A DNA stretch of 64,000 nt from an uncultured Akkermansia sp. (GTDB lineage Bacteria > Verrucomicrobiota > Verrucomicrobiia > Verrucomicrobiales > Akkermansiaceae): positions 59,500-123,499 of the forward strand of contig CANQSS010000002.1 in NCBI GenBank assembly GCA_947626545.1. Reading direction: 5' to 3'. The position numbers were made by a program, and so were the translations under genes. The notes beneath the pieces are model-generated. The model was not told the DNA's origin, did not search any database, and saw nothing but the letters and a program-made list of their open reading frames with translations. Below are positions 1 to 11,478 of the stretch, one piece after another. The number at the start of each line of letters is the position of its first letter. Position 1 is the first letter of the stretch.

Positions 1-528
1 ATGCGCCTCCTGCGCCAGGGCGCGCGCCAAAAAAGCACGCTGGAGCTGCCCGCCGGAAAGCTCGCTGATCTGCCGCTGCTGCAGCTCGGTTATGCGCAGG
101 GTGTGCAGGGCTTTATCGACGATGAGGGCATCGTGCTCTCCCGTGGATCGCCATGGCCCGAGGGAGGGGTAGCGCCCCATTTCCACCAGCTCGCGTACTG
201 TGATGGGGAAGGAGAGATCCACCTGGCTGCGCTGTGGAAGCCAGGCGACTTCGCGCCGTGTGCAATGCAGCGGTTTGCCGTCCCAGAGCGCCTCTCCCCC
301 GGTGGTTGGCATGATGCCCGCCAGCACATTGAGCAAGGTCGATTTCCCCGCGCCGTTGGGACCGATCAGCGCCAGCGTATGCCCGCAATGGATGCTGAAG
401 TTCAGCCCGACAAGCGCCGGACGGATGCGCGAGGAGTAGGACGCGCTCAAGCCTCGCACCTGCAACTCATGCGGGTGGTGGTTCGGGTTGGCGGCGCCCC
501 AGCATACGTGATCGTGGTAATTTACCAT
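1..528 (-). CDS. Metal (zinc/manganese-type) ABC transporter ATP-binding protein, partial (C-terminus beyond window)
   Basis: Minus-strand reading from ATG at 528: MVNYHDHVCWGAANPNHHPHELQVRGLSASYSSRIRPALVGLNFSIHCGHTLALIGPNGAGKSTLLNVLAGIMPTTGG...LSGGQLQRAFLARALAQEA; Walker A GPNGAGKST and ABC signature LSGGQ. Confidence 0.9.
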   Translation of the reverse strand, partial: MVNYHDHVCWGAANPNHHPHELQVRGLSASYSSRIRPALVGLNFSIHCGHTLALIGPNGAGKSTLLNVLAGIMPTTGGEALWDGKPLHCTRREVAWLPQRSQVDLSFPITVRELVEMGRYPSLGPWRSTGEHDALIVDKALHTLRITELQQRQISELSGGQLQRAFLARALAQEAH

Positions 529-971
529 CGGAAGATAAAGATAGCGTGCAGCTCGCCCGCGCCGGTATCTGTCCACTGCGTATCCGACACAGCGCGCCGA
601 CCGAGCGGCATGATTTCTATGGTGATGGCCCTGTTGGCAGGAAGCGCGTTTGTCCACCGGGTCTGCACCTCCAGCTCCACCACGGAACCCGGAGAAACGT
701 CGGGCAGCGGGAGGCTGCCGCACCACATGCCATCGCGGTCGGGTGTCAGGCGCAGAATCTCCCTGCCCTCGCGGCGTATGCGGATCTCCTCAGCCCCTTC
801 CGTGCAGCGCACCAGCACCGGGGTGGACACCATCGCAGCCTCCGCCGCAGGGCTAGTTTCTTTCCCAGCTTCAGGCGCGGGCAGCTTCGCAAAATACAGC
901 AGCGGTGCCCCTGCTGCAACGACTCCCAGCAGGGCATACCCTATCGCGGCTATGGGATGCTTCATGATCAT
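522..971 (-). CDS. Small membrane-anchored hypothetical protein within the metal ABC transporter operon
   Basis: 149-aa ORF with one N-terminal hydrophobic segment; overlaps neighbours by a few nt on both sides. Confidence 0.7.
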   Translation of the reverse strand: MIMKHPIAAIGYALLGVVAAGAPLLYFAKLPAPEAGKETSPAAEAAMVSTPVLVRCTEGAEEIRIRREGREILRLTPDRDGMWCGSLPLPDVSPGSVVELEVQTRWTNALPANRAITIEIMPLGRRAVSDTQWTDTGAGELHAIFIFRW

Positions 972-1834
972 CTTTGCTCATCCATCAACCCCTCGCGTAT
1001 GGCACGCAGGTTTGCTCGAAAAATAGTCTCGTACGACGGCTGCCCGGGCACGACGCCGTCCATGGATAATTCCCCCACGGAGGCATCGGCGGATTCGGCG
1101 ATATTCTGCAGAAAACGCGGCGCCTCACGCAGTTCAGCGTACACGCGGCGCACCCCTCGGCGGCGCAATTCGCGAATCAACTGCGCCACGCTCGCCATGT
1201 CCCCCTCGCTCTCCACGGCCGCACCCTGCACTGCCACGGGATGCAAGCGAAAAGCCGCGCAAAAATGACACATGGCGGCGTGCTCCGTCACGAGCGTGCG
1301 CCGCTCTGCCGGCACTCCTGCCAGCGCCAGCCGCGCCTCGCGGGTGAGGGCATCCATTGCCTGCGCATACGTGGTCAGCCTCGCCCGTATCGCCTCCCTT
1401 TTCTCGGGCAATTCCTCCACCAACGCCGTGGCTAGCATGTAGGCGGCCCTCTTCATATTTTCCGGTGCATTCCACCAATGCGGGTCGGCGGCGCCCTCCG
1501 GTGTCATCACATCCGGTGCGGCCTCCCCGAGCTCCAGCACGCGCACCGGCGGATCATCTGCCGAAAAACTCTCGCGCAGGGCGTCCAAGTACGGCTCCAC
1601 GCCCTTGCCACAAGCCAGCAGCAGCCGACTCCGCGCGGCATGCGCAAGCTCCTGCGCGCCGGGTTCAAAACGATGCAGCTCCCCGTGGCGCGGAAACAGA
1701 TCCACCACCTCTACCTCTCCCCCCCCCACGCGCCGCGCCATCTCACTGAGCAGCGGGTGCAAACTTGCCACGCGCAACGGCTCCGCCCACACCACATGGA
1801 CAACGACCAGAGCTAAAAGCACGATGAACCGCAT
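968..1834 (-). CDS. Metal ABC transporter substrate-binding protein (ZnuA/TroA-like)
   Basis: Signal peptide then LRVASLHPLLSEMARRVGGGEVEVVDLFPRHGELHRFEPGAQELAHAARSRLLLACGKGVEPYL...DPHWWNAPENMKRAAYMLATAL...TEHAAMCHFCAAF. Confidence 0.85.
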   Translation of the reverse strand: MRFIVLLALVVVHVVWAEPLRVASLHPLLSEMARRVGGGEVEVVDLFPRHGELHRFEPGAQELAHAARSRLLLACGKGVEPYLDALRESFSADDPPVRVLELGEAAPDVMTPEGAADPHWWNAPENMKRAAYMLATALVEELPEKREAIRARLTTYAQAMDALTREARLALAGVPAERRTLVTEHAAMCHFCAAFRLHPVAVQGAAVESEGDMASVAQLIRELRRRGVRRVYAELREAPRFLQNIAESADASVGELSMDGVVPGQPSYETIFRANLRAIREGLMDEQR

Positions 1835-1863
1835 AACCTGAGCATAGCGGCGCCACCGAATTT

Positions 1864-1890
1864 TGTCAATAAAGTAATGACAAACGCCAC
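1864..1890 (-). promoter_or_regulatory. Putative leaderless promoter of the metal ABC operon (-35 part)
   Basis: Minus strand TTGACA-N17-TATGCT-N6-ATG (ATG at 1834); -35 is at 1864-1869 on the + strand as tgtcaa. Confidence 0.6.
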
Positions 1891-2240
1891 ATCCGTCCCA
1901 AGAAAAAGCGATCCCAACACGCAGTTATCGGCGCTTATTGTAGCATAATATGTTCATAATTTACGATTTACGACGGACGAAAAATCGGCAAGTTGGCATC
2001 GCGTACCCATAAACCATTCTAATTGACAACACGCAATATTTTGAGAGTTTCGCTGCGCTCCCGCTTCGCTTCCCGTCCCTTTGTAACTACCCCTCCGCGC
2101 ACAGTTTCATCACATTCAGCTCGCGTCTGCTTCGCGAAATTCCCGCGCCTCCAGCGCGCTAAATTCCCAAATCGTACATCGTACATCGTCCATCGTACAT
2201 GGGCAAACGCATTTTCAATGCGTTTGCGTTGACATTTTCC
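1888..2240. repeat. Dispersed TIR/heptamer element copy a
   Basis: Left end ccacatccgtcccaagaaaaagcg; atttacgatttacga at 1959-1973; GC hairpin GCGC-ctcca-GCGC near 2144-2158; right heptamer variants atcgtacatcgtacatcgtccatcgtacat; terminal hairpin gcaaacgcatt-ttc-aatgcgtttgc 2203-2227. Confidence 0.75.
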
Positions 2241-2256
2241 GCGCGCGCTATATAAT
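2229..2256 (+). promoter_or_regulatory. Promoter of rpiB-glyA fusion gene
   Basis: TTGACA (2229-2234), 16-nt spacer, TATAAT (2251-2256), ATG 9 nt later at 2266. Confidence 0.75.
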
Positions 2257-2265
2257 AACCGGCGT

Positions 2266-3954
<1,689 letters not shown>

Positions 3955-3956
3955 AC

Positions 3957-4378
3957 CCATATCTGTTCCAGGAAAAAGCACCCCCAATAAGTGGTTAACG
4001 GTGCATGTTGGGGCATAAGCCTCTGATTATTTACGATTTACGATTTACGATTTGCAAATAGTGCGCAGCAAAGCTGCGGCAACTGCAAAGCAAATGCGGA
4101 CGCGTATTCGTAAAGCCGTGATCGGACGTTGTTACAAAGAGGCGGTGGCGCCTATGACGATGTGACCAAGCCGTGGACGCAGCTTTGCATGATTCCGCCC
4201 CTTTCTAACCACGTCCGCACGCGGTTTCATGATTCACCTCCCGCGCCTGCTTCGCATCCTCGCGAGCCGGAGGCGAGCCAAATTTCTAAATCGTAAATCG
4301 TAAATCGTAAATAATCATGGGTTTATTCTCCATAATCTGCCGTTACCTGCCTGTTGGGACCGCTTTTTCTCGCTCCGT
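3957..4378. repeat. Dispersed TIR/heptamer element copy b
   Basis: (atttacg)x3 at 4029-4053; GCGAGCC-hairpin at 4262-4277; (aaatcgt)n at 4287-4312; TIR-like outer ends on both sides. Confidence 0.8.
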
Positions 4379-4410
4379 CTGTGATATTTTTTTGAGAAAT
4401 CGAAAAAAAT

Positions 4411-4454
4411 GATGGACATCTCCCCCAAAAAGAGGTAGACTGCGGGAAGCCTTG
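4411..4454 (+). promoter_or_regulatory. Conserved upstream element shared with the second autotransporter gene
   Basis: gatggacatctcccccaaaaagaggtagactgcgggaagccttg resembles the minus-strand upstream of 47709: ctgtacatctcctttaaaaagtgatagtctgcgggtaatcctcg. Confidence 0.55.
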
Positions 4455-4523
4455 TGGGGGGTCCGGGGTGCGCGTGCTCCTCTTGTTCCTCGGGCTCTAC
4501 TAACCATCAAACTACACTCAGTA

Positions 4524-7500
4524 ATGAAACTGCACTTACCATTGGGTCTCCTTGCAGCTCTGTTGGCTGCTACACCGATCGCTCAAGCAGAAACAGGAAG
4601 CTCCAGGATTTACCACAAAGAAAGAGTTGACATCACAAGTTGCTGGGAACAATTGCCTGGCACTTCTTGGGTGCACTTGAACTTCGCGGAGGTAGGTGAG
4701 AAGCTGGGGTTGCCGGGGCTGTCCCGCGGGTTGTCGTCCGACGTAGCGTGGGTTGTTCACTTCAATGTAACGGATAAGGAGCATGCTGTCAGCTTTGGAT
4801 CAGTTCAATATACGACTAGCGATAGAAATAATTTCTCAGTCAATATTGACCCGAACTGGGGCCTTACTTACGGTAGTTTGGACTATAGCGGTTACGGTTG
4901 GAGCTTCAACGGCGGTACTGGTTCTTTCTATGGCTCCGACATGTACCAGAACGGTTATGATTTGGTGTGGAATCCTGATGGTTCTCTCAATGATAAAAGA
5001 TACGGAGATGTTCATGATAAGGTCGGTTTCTTTTGGACCGGCACGGCTTCAGGAGGTAATAGAGGCATGTTCGACGAAACCGCAGGTGCCTTTTCCATTG
5101 GTCCGTCTGCATCATGGCAAGGGCTGACGGATCTATATGCAACAGGCGGGGAAGGGACTGGTTGGCTGCAAGTCATAATATCGTACGCCTATACGACTCT
5201 CCCGGTGAATGAGTATGTGGTGGGCGGCGCTGGGAATTTGCTCGCGGACACGAACGGGGAACGGGGAAACGGTGGAGCGGGACTGTACCTTCTGTACAGC
5301 ACCGACCCTGATGATCCGGACCGAGGGGAAACGGTCGTATCCGAACAGTACGGGTACGACGATAAGGAAGCGACAATCGCGGAGTTGTACGGTCATCAAG
5401 AGAATCGCAGGACTTGGAATAAATTGCGCTTCGTGGCTGAGGGCACACGGCGAGTCTTTGACGCTCCCCCTCCCGACAAAGAACCGGATCCTAAAGATTA
5501 CGCAAACGGTGAACAGGATTGGGCGTACCGCCTGGACAAGGAGGAATATGATGCAGCCTGGAAAGCGTACGAGGAAGCCACGGAAGGCGACGATACGGTG
5601 GGACCTGCGGGTGAGGTGGAGGCCGACTTCAACATGGATTTGGGCGGGATTGTGGTGCGTGAAAATACGGGGGATTACACTCTTATTGCCCCCGGCTTCA
5701 CCTTCAATGCGCCGGTTTGGGATTATGATACGGAAGGAAACCTGAAGGAAGTCTGCTACACCATCGATGTTGCCGAGGGAGGCTCCGGCACCTTTACCTT
5801 GAAAGCAACCCCGGCAGAAGATGGCACAACGGCGGAGGCTATCATTGACTGGGGGGACGGGGATGCGGAATCGCACATGCACATGCTGAGTGTGGCAACT
5901 GGCAGAACGCTTGTGTTGGATGGCGCGGGCAAAGGCAGCGCGGGGATGAGCATCCGTGGTGGCGGTACCGTCAGAATCACGGACGAAACCACCCTCGGCT
6001 ATGGGGAGGAGATCCACGTGACGGACGACTCCAAATTTGATCTGAACGGAAACAACCTCGCAGAGCTCCCGACCGGTCAGTCCCGAACCATCGTTCTGGA
6101 CGGCGGTAACTTGCGGCATGCGGAGAATCTCACGACCGCATTAGTGGATGTGAGGTCGGGCGTCAATGATCTGGGAAACTTGGACGGAAAATACCTGAGG
6201 AGTGTGAAGCAGGATGGCATTCCCATTACTCCCGATGACCCGAATGAGATCTCCGAGATGGAAAGGGACCTGACTACCACCAGGGTATCCGGCATACAGG
6301 AGGGGACAACGGTAACCCTCAAGGATGGGCAGTTTTCATTCCTGATCGATGTCTCCAACATCACCCGTCCAACGAAGCAGGGGCCGGTGACACCCGGTGG
6401 TCTCTACATGCTCAGTTTCTCCGGCAGCGGTGGTAACCTGGAGTTTGATGATGAGAGGGGTAAGGTTGATTTTTACCTGACCAATGATGCGGTGAAGATC
6501 ATCCAGAGGGGGGAGTACAATGGCTATATAGACCTTTGGTTCAGCAATGGCAGCTTTGTCGGGCTCGAAGGCATGGATGAGACCGAGCTGGATAAGTGGT
6601 TCGAGAATCATTTCCAGTTCAGAGACACCAAGGCGGAGCTAATTCAGTTGGACGGCGTCTTCGATATCGTTTCCGGCAACACAAGTGCGCGCAACGGCGG
6701 TATTCTGCGTCTGCTTGTCAACATGGGCAAAGACGGGGGCGGCATATGGCTGGCTAGTCTGTACGGGGATGCGCGCGTTGACCAACTTAGCGACACGAAT
6801 AGATGGTCGGAGGTTCGTGTGGACGAGAATATGAAAATCCGCTTCACCGGTGGGGAAAATGCACCGACCGAATTGAAGCTGACGAATCTGAGTTCCGGCA
6901 CCTCCGGGGGTGGCACGCTCACCATCGCAGATGAGAGAGATCCAAAGGCCGGGGAGCTGAAGGTGATCATTGACCAACAGGATTCGACTGTGGCTAGCTG
7001 GGGGTTGAGGGGCGATCTTAAGGTTCAGGACGAAAATATCACGCTGAAGAAACAGGGACCCGAGGATCTGCACATCACCGGCAACCTGCAGAGCGCCGGC
7101 GAGGTAACGGTCTCCAACGGGCATCTCATCGTGGATGGCGGGGGAAGCAAAGTGACGGTCTCCAACGGACGTCTTACCGTGGACGGCGTAACGAGCAGCG
7201 TCAACACGCTCGGTGACTTCGGCGAAGGTGCTGAACTAGTCGTTAACGGCGTGCTTGATATCGAGGGTTCTTCCTCTCCCAAAGGTGAAGGTGAGGGCAC
7301 CATATCCGGTACGGGCACGCTTCGTGTGAGGGGTGATCTCACGCTGAATGAGAACAAGTTGAAAGGCGTCGCCGTTTGGCTGGATAAGAAAGAGGGCAGC
7401 GATAGCTACGGCAGTCTCTCTTTGAGCAAGGACAGCAATGTGAGCCGTCTGATCGGCGGCGAGCAAGGCGTCGGCGGCACCTTGGGGCTCACCAACTGTG

Positions 7501-9383
7501 AGCTGACAATTGACAACAGCAGCGGAGATTTTCCTTGGGTCGCCGACTTTAGCGGATCCATCTCGGGCCAAAATGCTTCCATCATCATTAACGGGGAAAA
7601 GGTTGAGCAGATTCTGCGCAGTGAGGGAAGCGAAGGGATCGGTCTTGATGTGCGGAAGGGGCGTCTCACCCTGATCGGCAAGGCAAAAGTGATAGATGAC
7701 GCGCAGCAAACTGGTGGAGCTCGCGAACAGGTCGCAACGTACGGCAAGGTGTCCATCAGAGAAGGGGGCACGCTCACCGTGCAGGCGCAGGGCTATGGCA
7801 AGGATTACGCTGCCTTTACTCAGCTGAAAGCGGGGCAGGTCTCCGTGAGCGAAGGCGGCAGGCTGGAGGTGTTCTACAACTTGGCGACGTCTGATGGCGA
7901 TCTGCAGGGCATACAGAACAGCGGCGCCGGTCCCGCAATTTCTGCGAGTGCCGGCGTAGACTGGGATCCGAACGCAACCCTCGCCTTGGGTACCGTGAGC
8001 GTCAATCCGTTTGATTTAGACAATCCGACTGATCTGGATAATTTTGTGATACTCAGTGCAGGGGGGAAGGACTTCACCGGACTGAACGATGGGGACAAAA
8101 TTAAGGTCCAACTCGGAGGCTCCTTCCTCATCTACTGGACGAATGTGGAAGTCACGTACAAGGAAGACCTCGGAATCGTGATGAGCGGGAAGGCGCTGGA
8201 TAAAGGTGTAAATCCGATCCGCATCATAGCGGGCAACTCCAGCAACTCGCTGGCCGGCGCGGACATGTTGTGGGAGGCTCGCATGTCTGAACCGATGAGC
8301 ACGGCGAATTCGGATCTGTTGAGGGTGGCGACGTGGATCGCGGATCAATCCCAGAACCCGAGTAGCGCCGAAAAAACGTCCAAGGCCTTGGCTGCAGTTG
8401 CCGGCAGCACGGCGCCGATCCTTGGGACCGCCCAGAGGGAGGCTCTGCGTTCGCAGATGCTGCGCATGCGCGACCGCACCGGGATGATGGGGTTGAACGA
8501 CGACTACGCGTACGAGTCCATGCCCTTCACCCACTTCTGGCTGGAAGCAACGGGAGATTTCACCAATGCCCAAGACGGCAGCGACTACGAGTCCGGCTTC
8601 ACCTACAATGCGTGGGGCGGTACCGTCGGTTTGGAGATGGATGTGGATGAGACAGTCAGCGTGGCGGCGGGCATTACGGCGTTGTATGGCGACCTCGATG
8701 GAGGCTGCGCCGACACGGTCGATGGCAACTTGGACAGCTACTACCTGACCCTCATGGGCCGCTTCACCAAGAAGCGCTGGGGTCACACCTTGGTGGGGGT
8801 GATGGGGCTTAACCAAGCGAAGTTGAACCGCACGGTGAACTTCGGAACAGATTCCTACCGCACAAGCGGCAGCACCAGCGGTTGGGTCGCCGGTTTCATG
8901 TATGAAATCACCCGCGATATCCCCCTCAGCCGCGAGTCCACCAGCGTCATCCAGCCGCTCCTCGGCCTCTCCGTGATGAAGACGAGTATGAGTGGCTACG
9001 ATGAGTCCGGGGCAAATGGCCAGGGCGTTGGCTTGAACGTGGGTGATCAGGATTGGATGACGACGACGTTGACTGTCGGTGCACGCTACATCGCCACCGT
9101 GGGTGAGGAGACCTTCAATCGCCCCGCTCAAATGGAATTGCGCGCTAACGTTGCTCAGGACTTCGGGGACTCCCAAGGAGAAGTTGAGGCCGCTTTGCAG
9201 GCCAATCCGAGTCTCTCTCGCACGATGCGTGCTGCGGAAATCGGCAAGACGGCTCTCCAACTCGGCGCATCGCTCCGCGTTCCCATCTCTGATCAAACGC
9301 TTCTCTACTTCAACGCCGGTTCCGACATCCGCTCCGGCCTGACGGCTTGGAACCTCAGCGTCGGCGCACGCTACAACTTCTAA
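4524..9383 (+). CDS. Autotransporter with beta-helix-like passenger and C-terminal beta-barrel
   Basis: MKLHLPLGLLAALLAATPIAQA signal; passenger rich in autotransporter strand-type repeats; C-term barrel ending SVGARYNF. ORF track begins at 4452, but 4524 gives the signal peptide start. Confidence 0.88.
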   Translation: MKLHLPLGLLAALLAATPIAQAETGSSRIYHKERVDITSCWEQLPGTSWVHLNFAEVGEKLGLPGLSRGLSSDVAWVVHFNVTDKEHAVSFGSVQYTTSDRNNFSVNIDPNWGLTYGSLDYSGYGWSFNGGTGSFYGSDMYQNGYDLVWNPDGSLNDKRYGDVHDKVGFFWTGTASGGNRGMFDETAGAFSIGPSASWQGLTDLYATGGEGTGWLQVIISYAYTTLPVNEYVVGGAGNLLADTNGERGNGGAGLYLLYSTDPDDPDRGETVVSEQYGYDDKEATIAELYGHQENRRTWNKLRFVAEGTRRVFDAPPPDKEPDPKDYANGEQDWAYRLDKEEYDAAWKAYEEATEGDDTVGPAGEVEADFNMDLGGIVVRENTGDYTLIAPGFTFNAPVWDYDTEGNLKEVCYTIDVAEGGSGTFTLKATPAEDGTTAEAIIDWGDGDAESHMHMLSVATGRTLVLDGAGKGSAGMSIRGGGTVRITDETTLGYGEEIHVTDDSKFDLNGNNLAELPTGQSRTIVLDGGNLRHAENLTTALVDVRSGVNDLGNLDGKYLRSVKQDGIPITPDDPNEISEMERDLTTTRVSGIQEGTTVTLKDGQFSFLIDVSNITRPTKQGPVTPGGLYMLSFSGSGGNLEFDDERGKVDFYLTNDAVKIIQRGEYNGYIDLWFSNGSFVGLEGMDETELDKWFENHFQFRDTKAELIQLDGVFDIVSGNTSARNGGILRLLVNMGKDGGGIWLASLYGDARVDQLSDTNRWSEVRVDENMKIRFTGGENAPTELKLTNLSSGTSGGGTLTIADERDPKAGELKVIIDQQDSTVASWGLRGDLKVQDENITLKKQGPEDLHITGNLQSAGEVTVSNGHLIVDGGGSKVTVSNGRLTVDGVTSSVNTLGDFGEGAELVVNGVLDIEGSSSPKGEGEGTISGTGTLRVRGDLTLNENKLKGVAVWLDKKEGSDSYGSLSLSKDSNVSRLIGGEQGVGGTLGLTNCELTIDNSSGDFPWVADFSGSISGQNASIIINGEKVEQILRSEGSEGIGLDVRKGRLTLIGKAKVIDDAQQTGGAREQVATYGKVSIREGGTLTVQAQGYGKDYAAFTQLKAGQVSVSEGGRLEVFYNLATSDGDLQGIQNSGAGPAISASAGVDWDPNATLALGTVSVNPFDLDNPTDLDNFVILSAGGKDFTGLNDGDKIKVQLGGSFLIYWTNVEVTYKEDLGIVMSGKALDKGVNPIRIIAGNSSNSLAGADMLWEARMSEPMSTANSDLLRVATWIADQSQNPSSAEKTSKALAAVAGSTAPILGTAQREALRSQMLRMRDRTGMMGLNDDYAYESMPFTHFWLEATGDFTNAQDGSDYESGFTYNAWGGTVGLEMDVDETVSVAAGITALYGDLDGGCADTVDGNLDSYYLTLMGRFTKKRWGHTLVGVMGLNQAKLNRTVNFGTDSYRTSGSTSGWVAGFMYEITRDIPLSRESTSVIQPLLGLSVMKTSMSGYDESGANGQGVGLNVGDQDWMTTTLTVGARYIATVGEETFNRPAQMELRANVAQDFGDSQGEVEAALQANPSLSRTMRAAEIGKTALQLGASLRVPISDQTLLYFNAGSDIRSGLTAWNLSVGARYNF

Positions 9384-9400
9384 CGTGAAGCGAAGCAACT

Positions 9401-9785
9401 GACCATTTACGATTTACGATTTACGATTTACGATTTACGATTTGCAAATAGTGCGCAGCGAAGCTGCGGAAACTGCAAAGCAAATGCGGACGCGTATTCG
9501 TAAGGCCGTGATCGGACGTAGTTACAAAGAGGCGGTGGCACCTGGTGGCGCCTATGTTGGCCAAGCCGTGGACGCAGCTTTGCATGATTCGCTCCCCTTT
9601 CGAACCAACAACCACCCATGATTTACCCACCCCCTCAGCTAAAGCTTCGCATCTTCGCGAGCCGGAGGCTCGCCAAATTTCTAAATCGTAAATCGTAAAT
9701 CGTAAATCGTAAATGACCAACGGCTTACGCCGCATAATATGCCGTCATCTACCCATTGGTTGTGCTTTTTCTCGGAACGTATGGG
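9401..9785. repeat. Dispersed TIR/heptamer element copy c
   Basis: atttacg array 9405-9443; hairpin gcgagcc-gga-ggctcgc 9657-9673; aaatcgt array 9682-9714; TIR-like end accaacggcttacgccgcataatatgccgtc...tgctttttctcgg. Confidence 0.85.
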
Positions 9786-10816
9786 GGTAAAATGCCAAGT
9801 TGCATGGCATTCGTGACGCGGGCGTAGGAGCTGGCGGTGCCGGGTTCGGCGAAAGCGTGAGAACCGCCGGCGCCTGCATGACCAAACCCGCCGTCACCAA
9901 AGAGCTCTGCCGGTTCACACATGGCCCCACAGGTGAAAGAGGTGTGACAGAGCAGGGTGAGATCCGGACCGGAAACGACCGGGCGGCTCATCCAACCCAA
10001 CACCTGCGCAGAAAATGGCGATGGAGCAAGTTCCCCAAGGAGGGCTTGATAAAACAGCGCCAACCCGCGGGCTGAAGCGATGCCTCCTCGCGCCGGGCAA
10101 CCGCATGCAAGCCCGAAAGGAGTATTCATGGAACGCGGGGAAGGGAGCCCCGTCACGCAGTTGAAGGCGCGATAAATCGGCGAAGCGGGATCGAAATACG
10201 CGCGGTAAAAGGGCGTGTCCGGCATGGCGCCATGAATGCGCGGAGCCTGCAAAATGGCTACGCGTGCGGACAGTTCCGGCGGAAGCCCGATGTAGAAATC
10301 CAACCCGAGAGGACTGCGCACGCGCTTCTCCCAGTAGTCGGCAATGCGCGAACCGGTGAGCGCGAGCATGAAAAGATCCAGCATGGGACCGAAGGTGTGC
10401 GGATGGTAACCGTGCTGCGGCGGCGCCCAGAGTGGTCTGCTGCGCTCCACGGCGGCACGGCATGCCTCCAAATCATCGACGGGGGCGGACACATCCCACG
10501 CCGCCAGTCCAACTTGATGGGAAAGCAGGTGTTCCACGGTGCAATGCGGGGCAGGAAAATCAGGCCAGAGTTCGCCGAGCTCCAAGCTCGGGTCACTCCC
10601 CTGCTCTGCCAATGCCTGCAAAAAACATGCAGCAGATGCCGTCTTGGTGGCCGAGAAAATGGGGACGAGAGTGCTCTCCGTCCACGGCACACCGGGAGTC
10701 TGTTCTCCGCGCACGATAGATCTGACCACCTGCCCGGCACGACATTGGCAAATGGCTTCTCCCGCACCGGGGCGCATCGCTGTGGCATCCGCAGCAGCTT
10801 GGTCAGGGATGCTCAT
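9749..10816 (-). CDS. Serine hydrolase of the beta-lactamase/EstB family
   Basis: SATK (SxxK) motif in VPIFSATKTASAACFLQALAEQG; VEHLLSHQVGLAAWD. Confidence 0.75.
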   Translation of the reverse strand: MSIPDQAAADATAMRPGAGEAICQCRAGQVVRSIVRGEQTPGVPWTESTLVPIFSATKTASAACFLQALAEQGSDPSLELGELWPDFPAPHCTVEHLLSHQVGLAAWDVSAPVDDLEACRAAVERSRPLWAPPQHGYHPHTFGPMLDLFMLALTGSRIADYWEKRVRSPLGLDFYIGLPPELSARVAILQAPRIHGAMPDTPFYRAYFDPASPIYRAFNCVTGLPSPRSMNTPFGLACGCPARGGIASARGLALFYQALLGELAPSPFSAQVLGWMSRPVVSGPDLTLLCHTSFTCGAMCEPAELFGDGGFGHAGAGGSHAFAEPGTASSYARVTNAMQLGILPPYVPRKSTTNG

Positions 10817-11478
10817 GGCAAGCGACGGATGGAAGTGACGCGCAACACGCCGCCGGATACGACGAAATCAAGCTCACAGGGCTGCAAAATCATGTGGTAA
10901 ACGCGTTCGGGATCGTCTTGGTAGGCGGGACGTGGATCCTGCGCCAGGGACTCGCAGAGGGCCTCTCGATATTCCGGCGGCAACCCCTGCGGCATGGATT
11001 CCGGCAGCTCGACGGAGAGCAGTTCGCGCGGTGCGCTGTCCACGAAGCCGGAACTCGCCCCCTCGATGCAGTCCGCGTACGGTAAGTAGGGCTTGATGTC
11101 ATACACGGGCGTGCCATCCACCAGATCGGCCCCGGCCACGCGCAACACCGGTCCCGGCTCCACCGCCAACAAGCGCACGGCAGAAAGTCCGATGGGATTT
11201 GGACGAAACGGCGAACGCGAGGCAAAAACGCCGATGCGCGTATTGCCCCCCAGGCGCGGCGGTCGCACGGTGGCATGAACGCTCTCCTCTGTCACGCAAT
11301 GAAAGCCCCAAATGAGCCAGATGTGCGAAAAGGTCTCCAGGCCGCGCACGTAGTCCTGGGTGATCGACGGAGAAAAAACGACCGATGCCTGCACATGCGG
11401 AGCCAGACCACTTTGGCGCGGCACACCGAACTTTTCCGCATAAGGGGAGTGGATGTGGGCTATGGGCTCCATCTTCAC
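10813..11478 (-). CDS. trmO: tRNA (N6-threonylcarbamoyladenosine37-N6)-methyltransferase TrmO (TsaA/UPF0066 family)
   Basis: MEPIAHIHSPYAEKFGVPRQSGLAP...GVFASRSPFRPNPIGLSAVRLL...GTPVYDIKPYLPYAD. Confidence 0.92.
   Translation of the reverse strand: MKMEPIAHIHSPYAEKFGVPRQSGLAPHVQASVVFSPSITQDYVRGLETFSHIWLIWGFHCVTEESVHATVRPPRLGGNTRIGVFASRSPFRPNPIGLSAVRLLAVEPGPVLRVAGADLVDGTPVYDIKPYLPYADCIEGASSGFVDSAPRELLSVELPESMPQGLPPEYREALCESLAQDPRPAYQDDPERVYHMILQPCELDFVVSGGVLRVTSIRRLP

Noticed and set aside
1-1026. 341-aa plus-strand ORF at the window start
   Set aside because: Antisense to the ABC ATPase and accessory gene; the minus-strand frame has Walker A and signature motifs.
4029-4312. Heptamer arrays as a replication origin/iteron cluster
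   Set aside because: They recur in most intergenic gaps and have no adjacent replication gene.
8016-9398. 460-aa minus-strand ORF opposite the first autotransporter barrel
   Set aside because: Antisense shadow of the conserved beta-barrel coding region.
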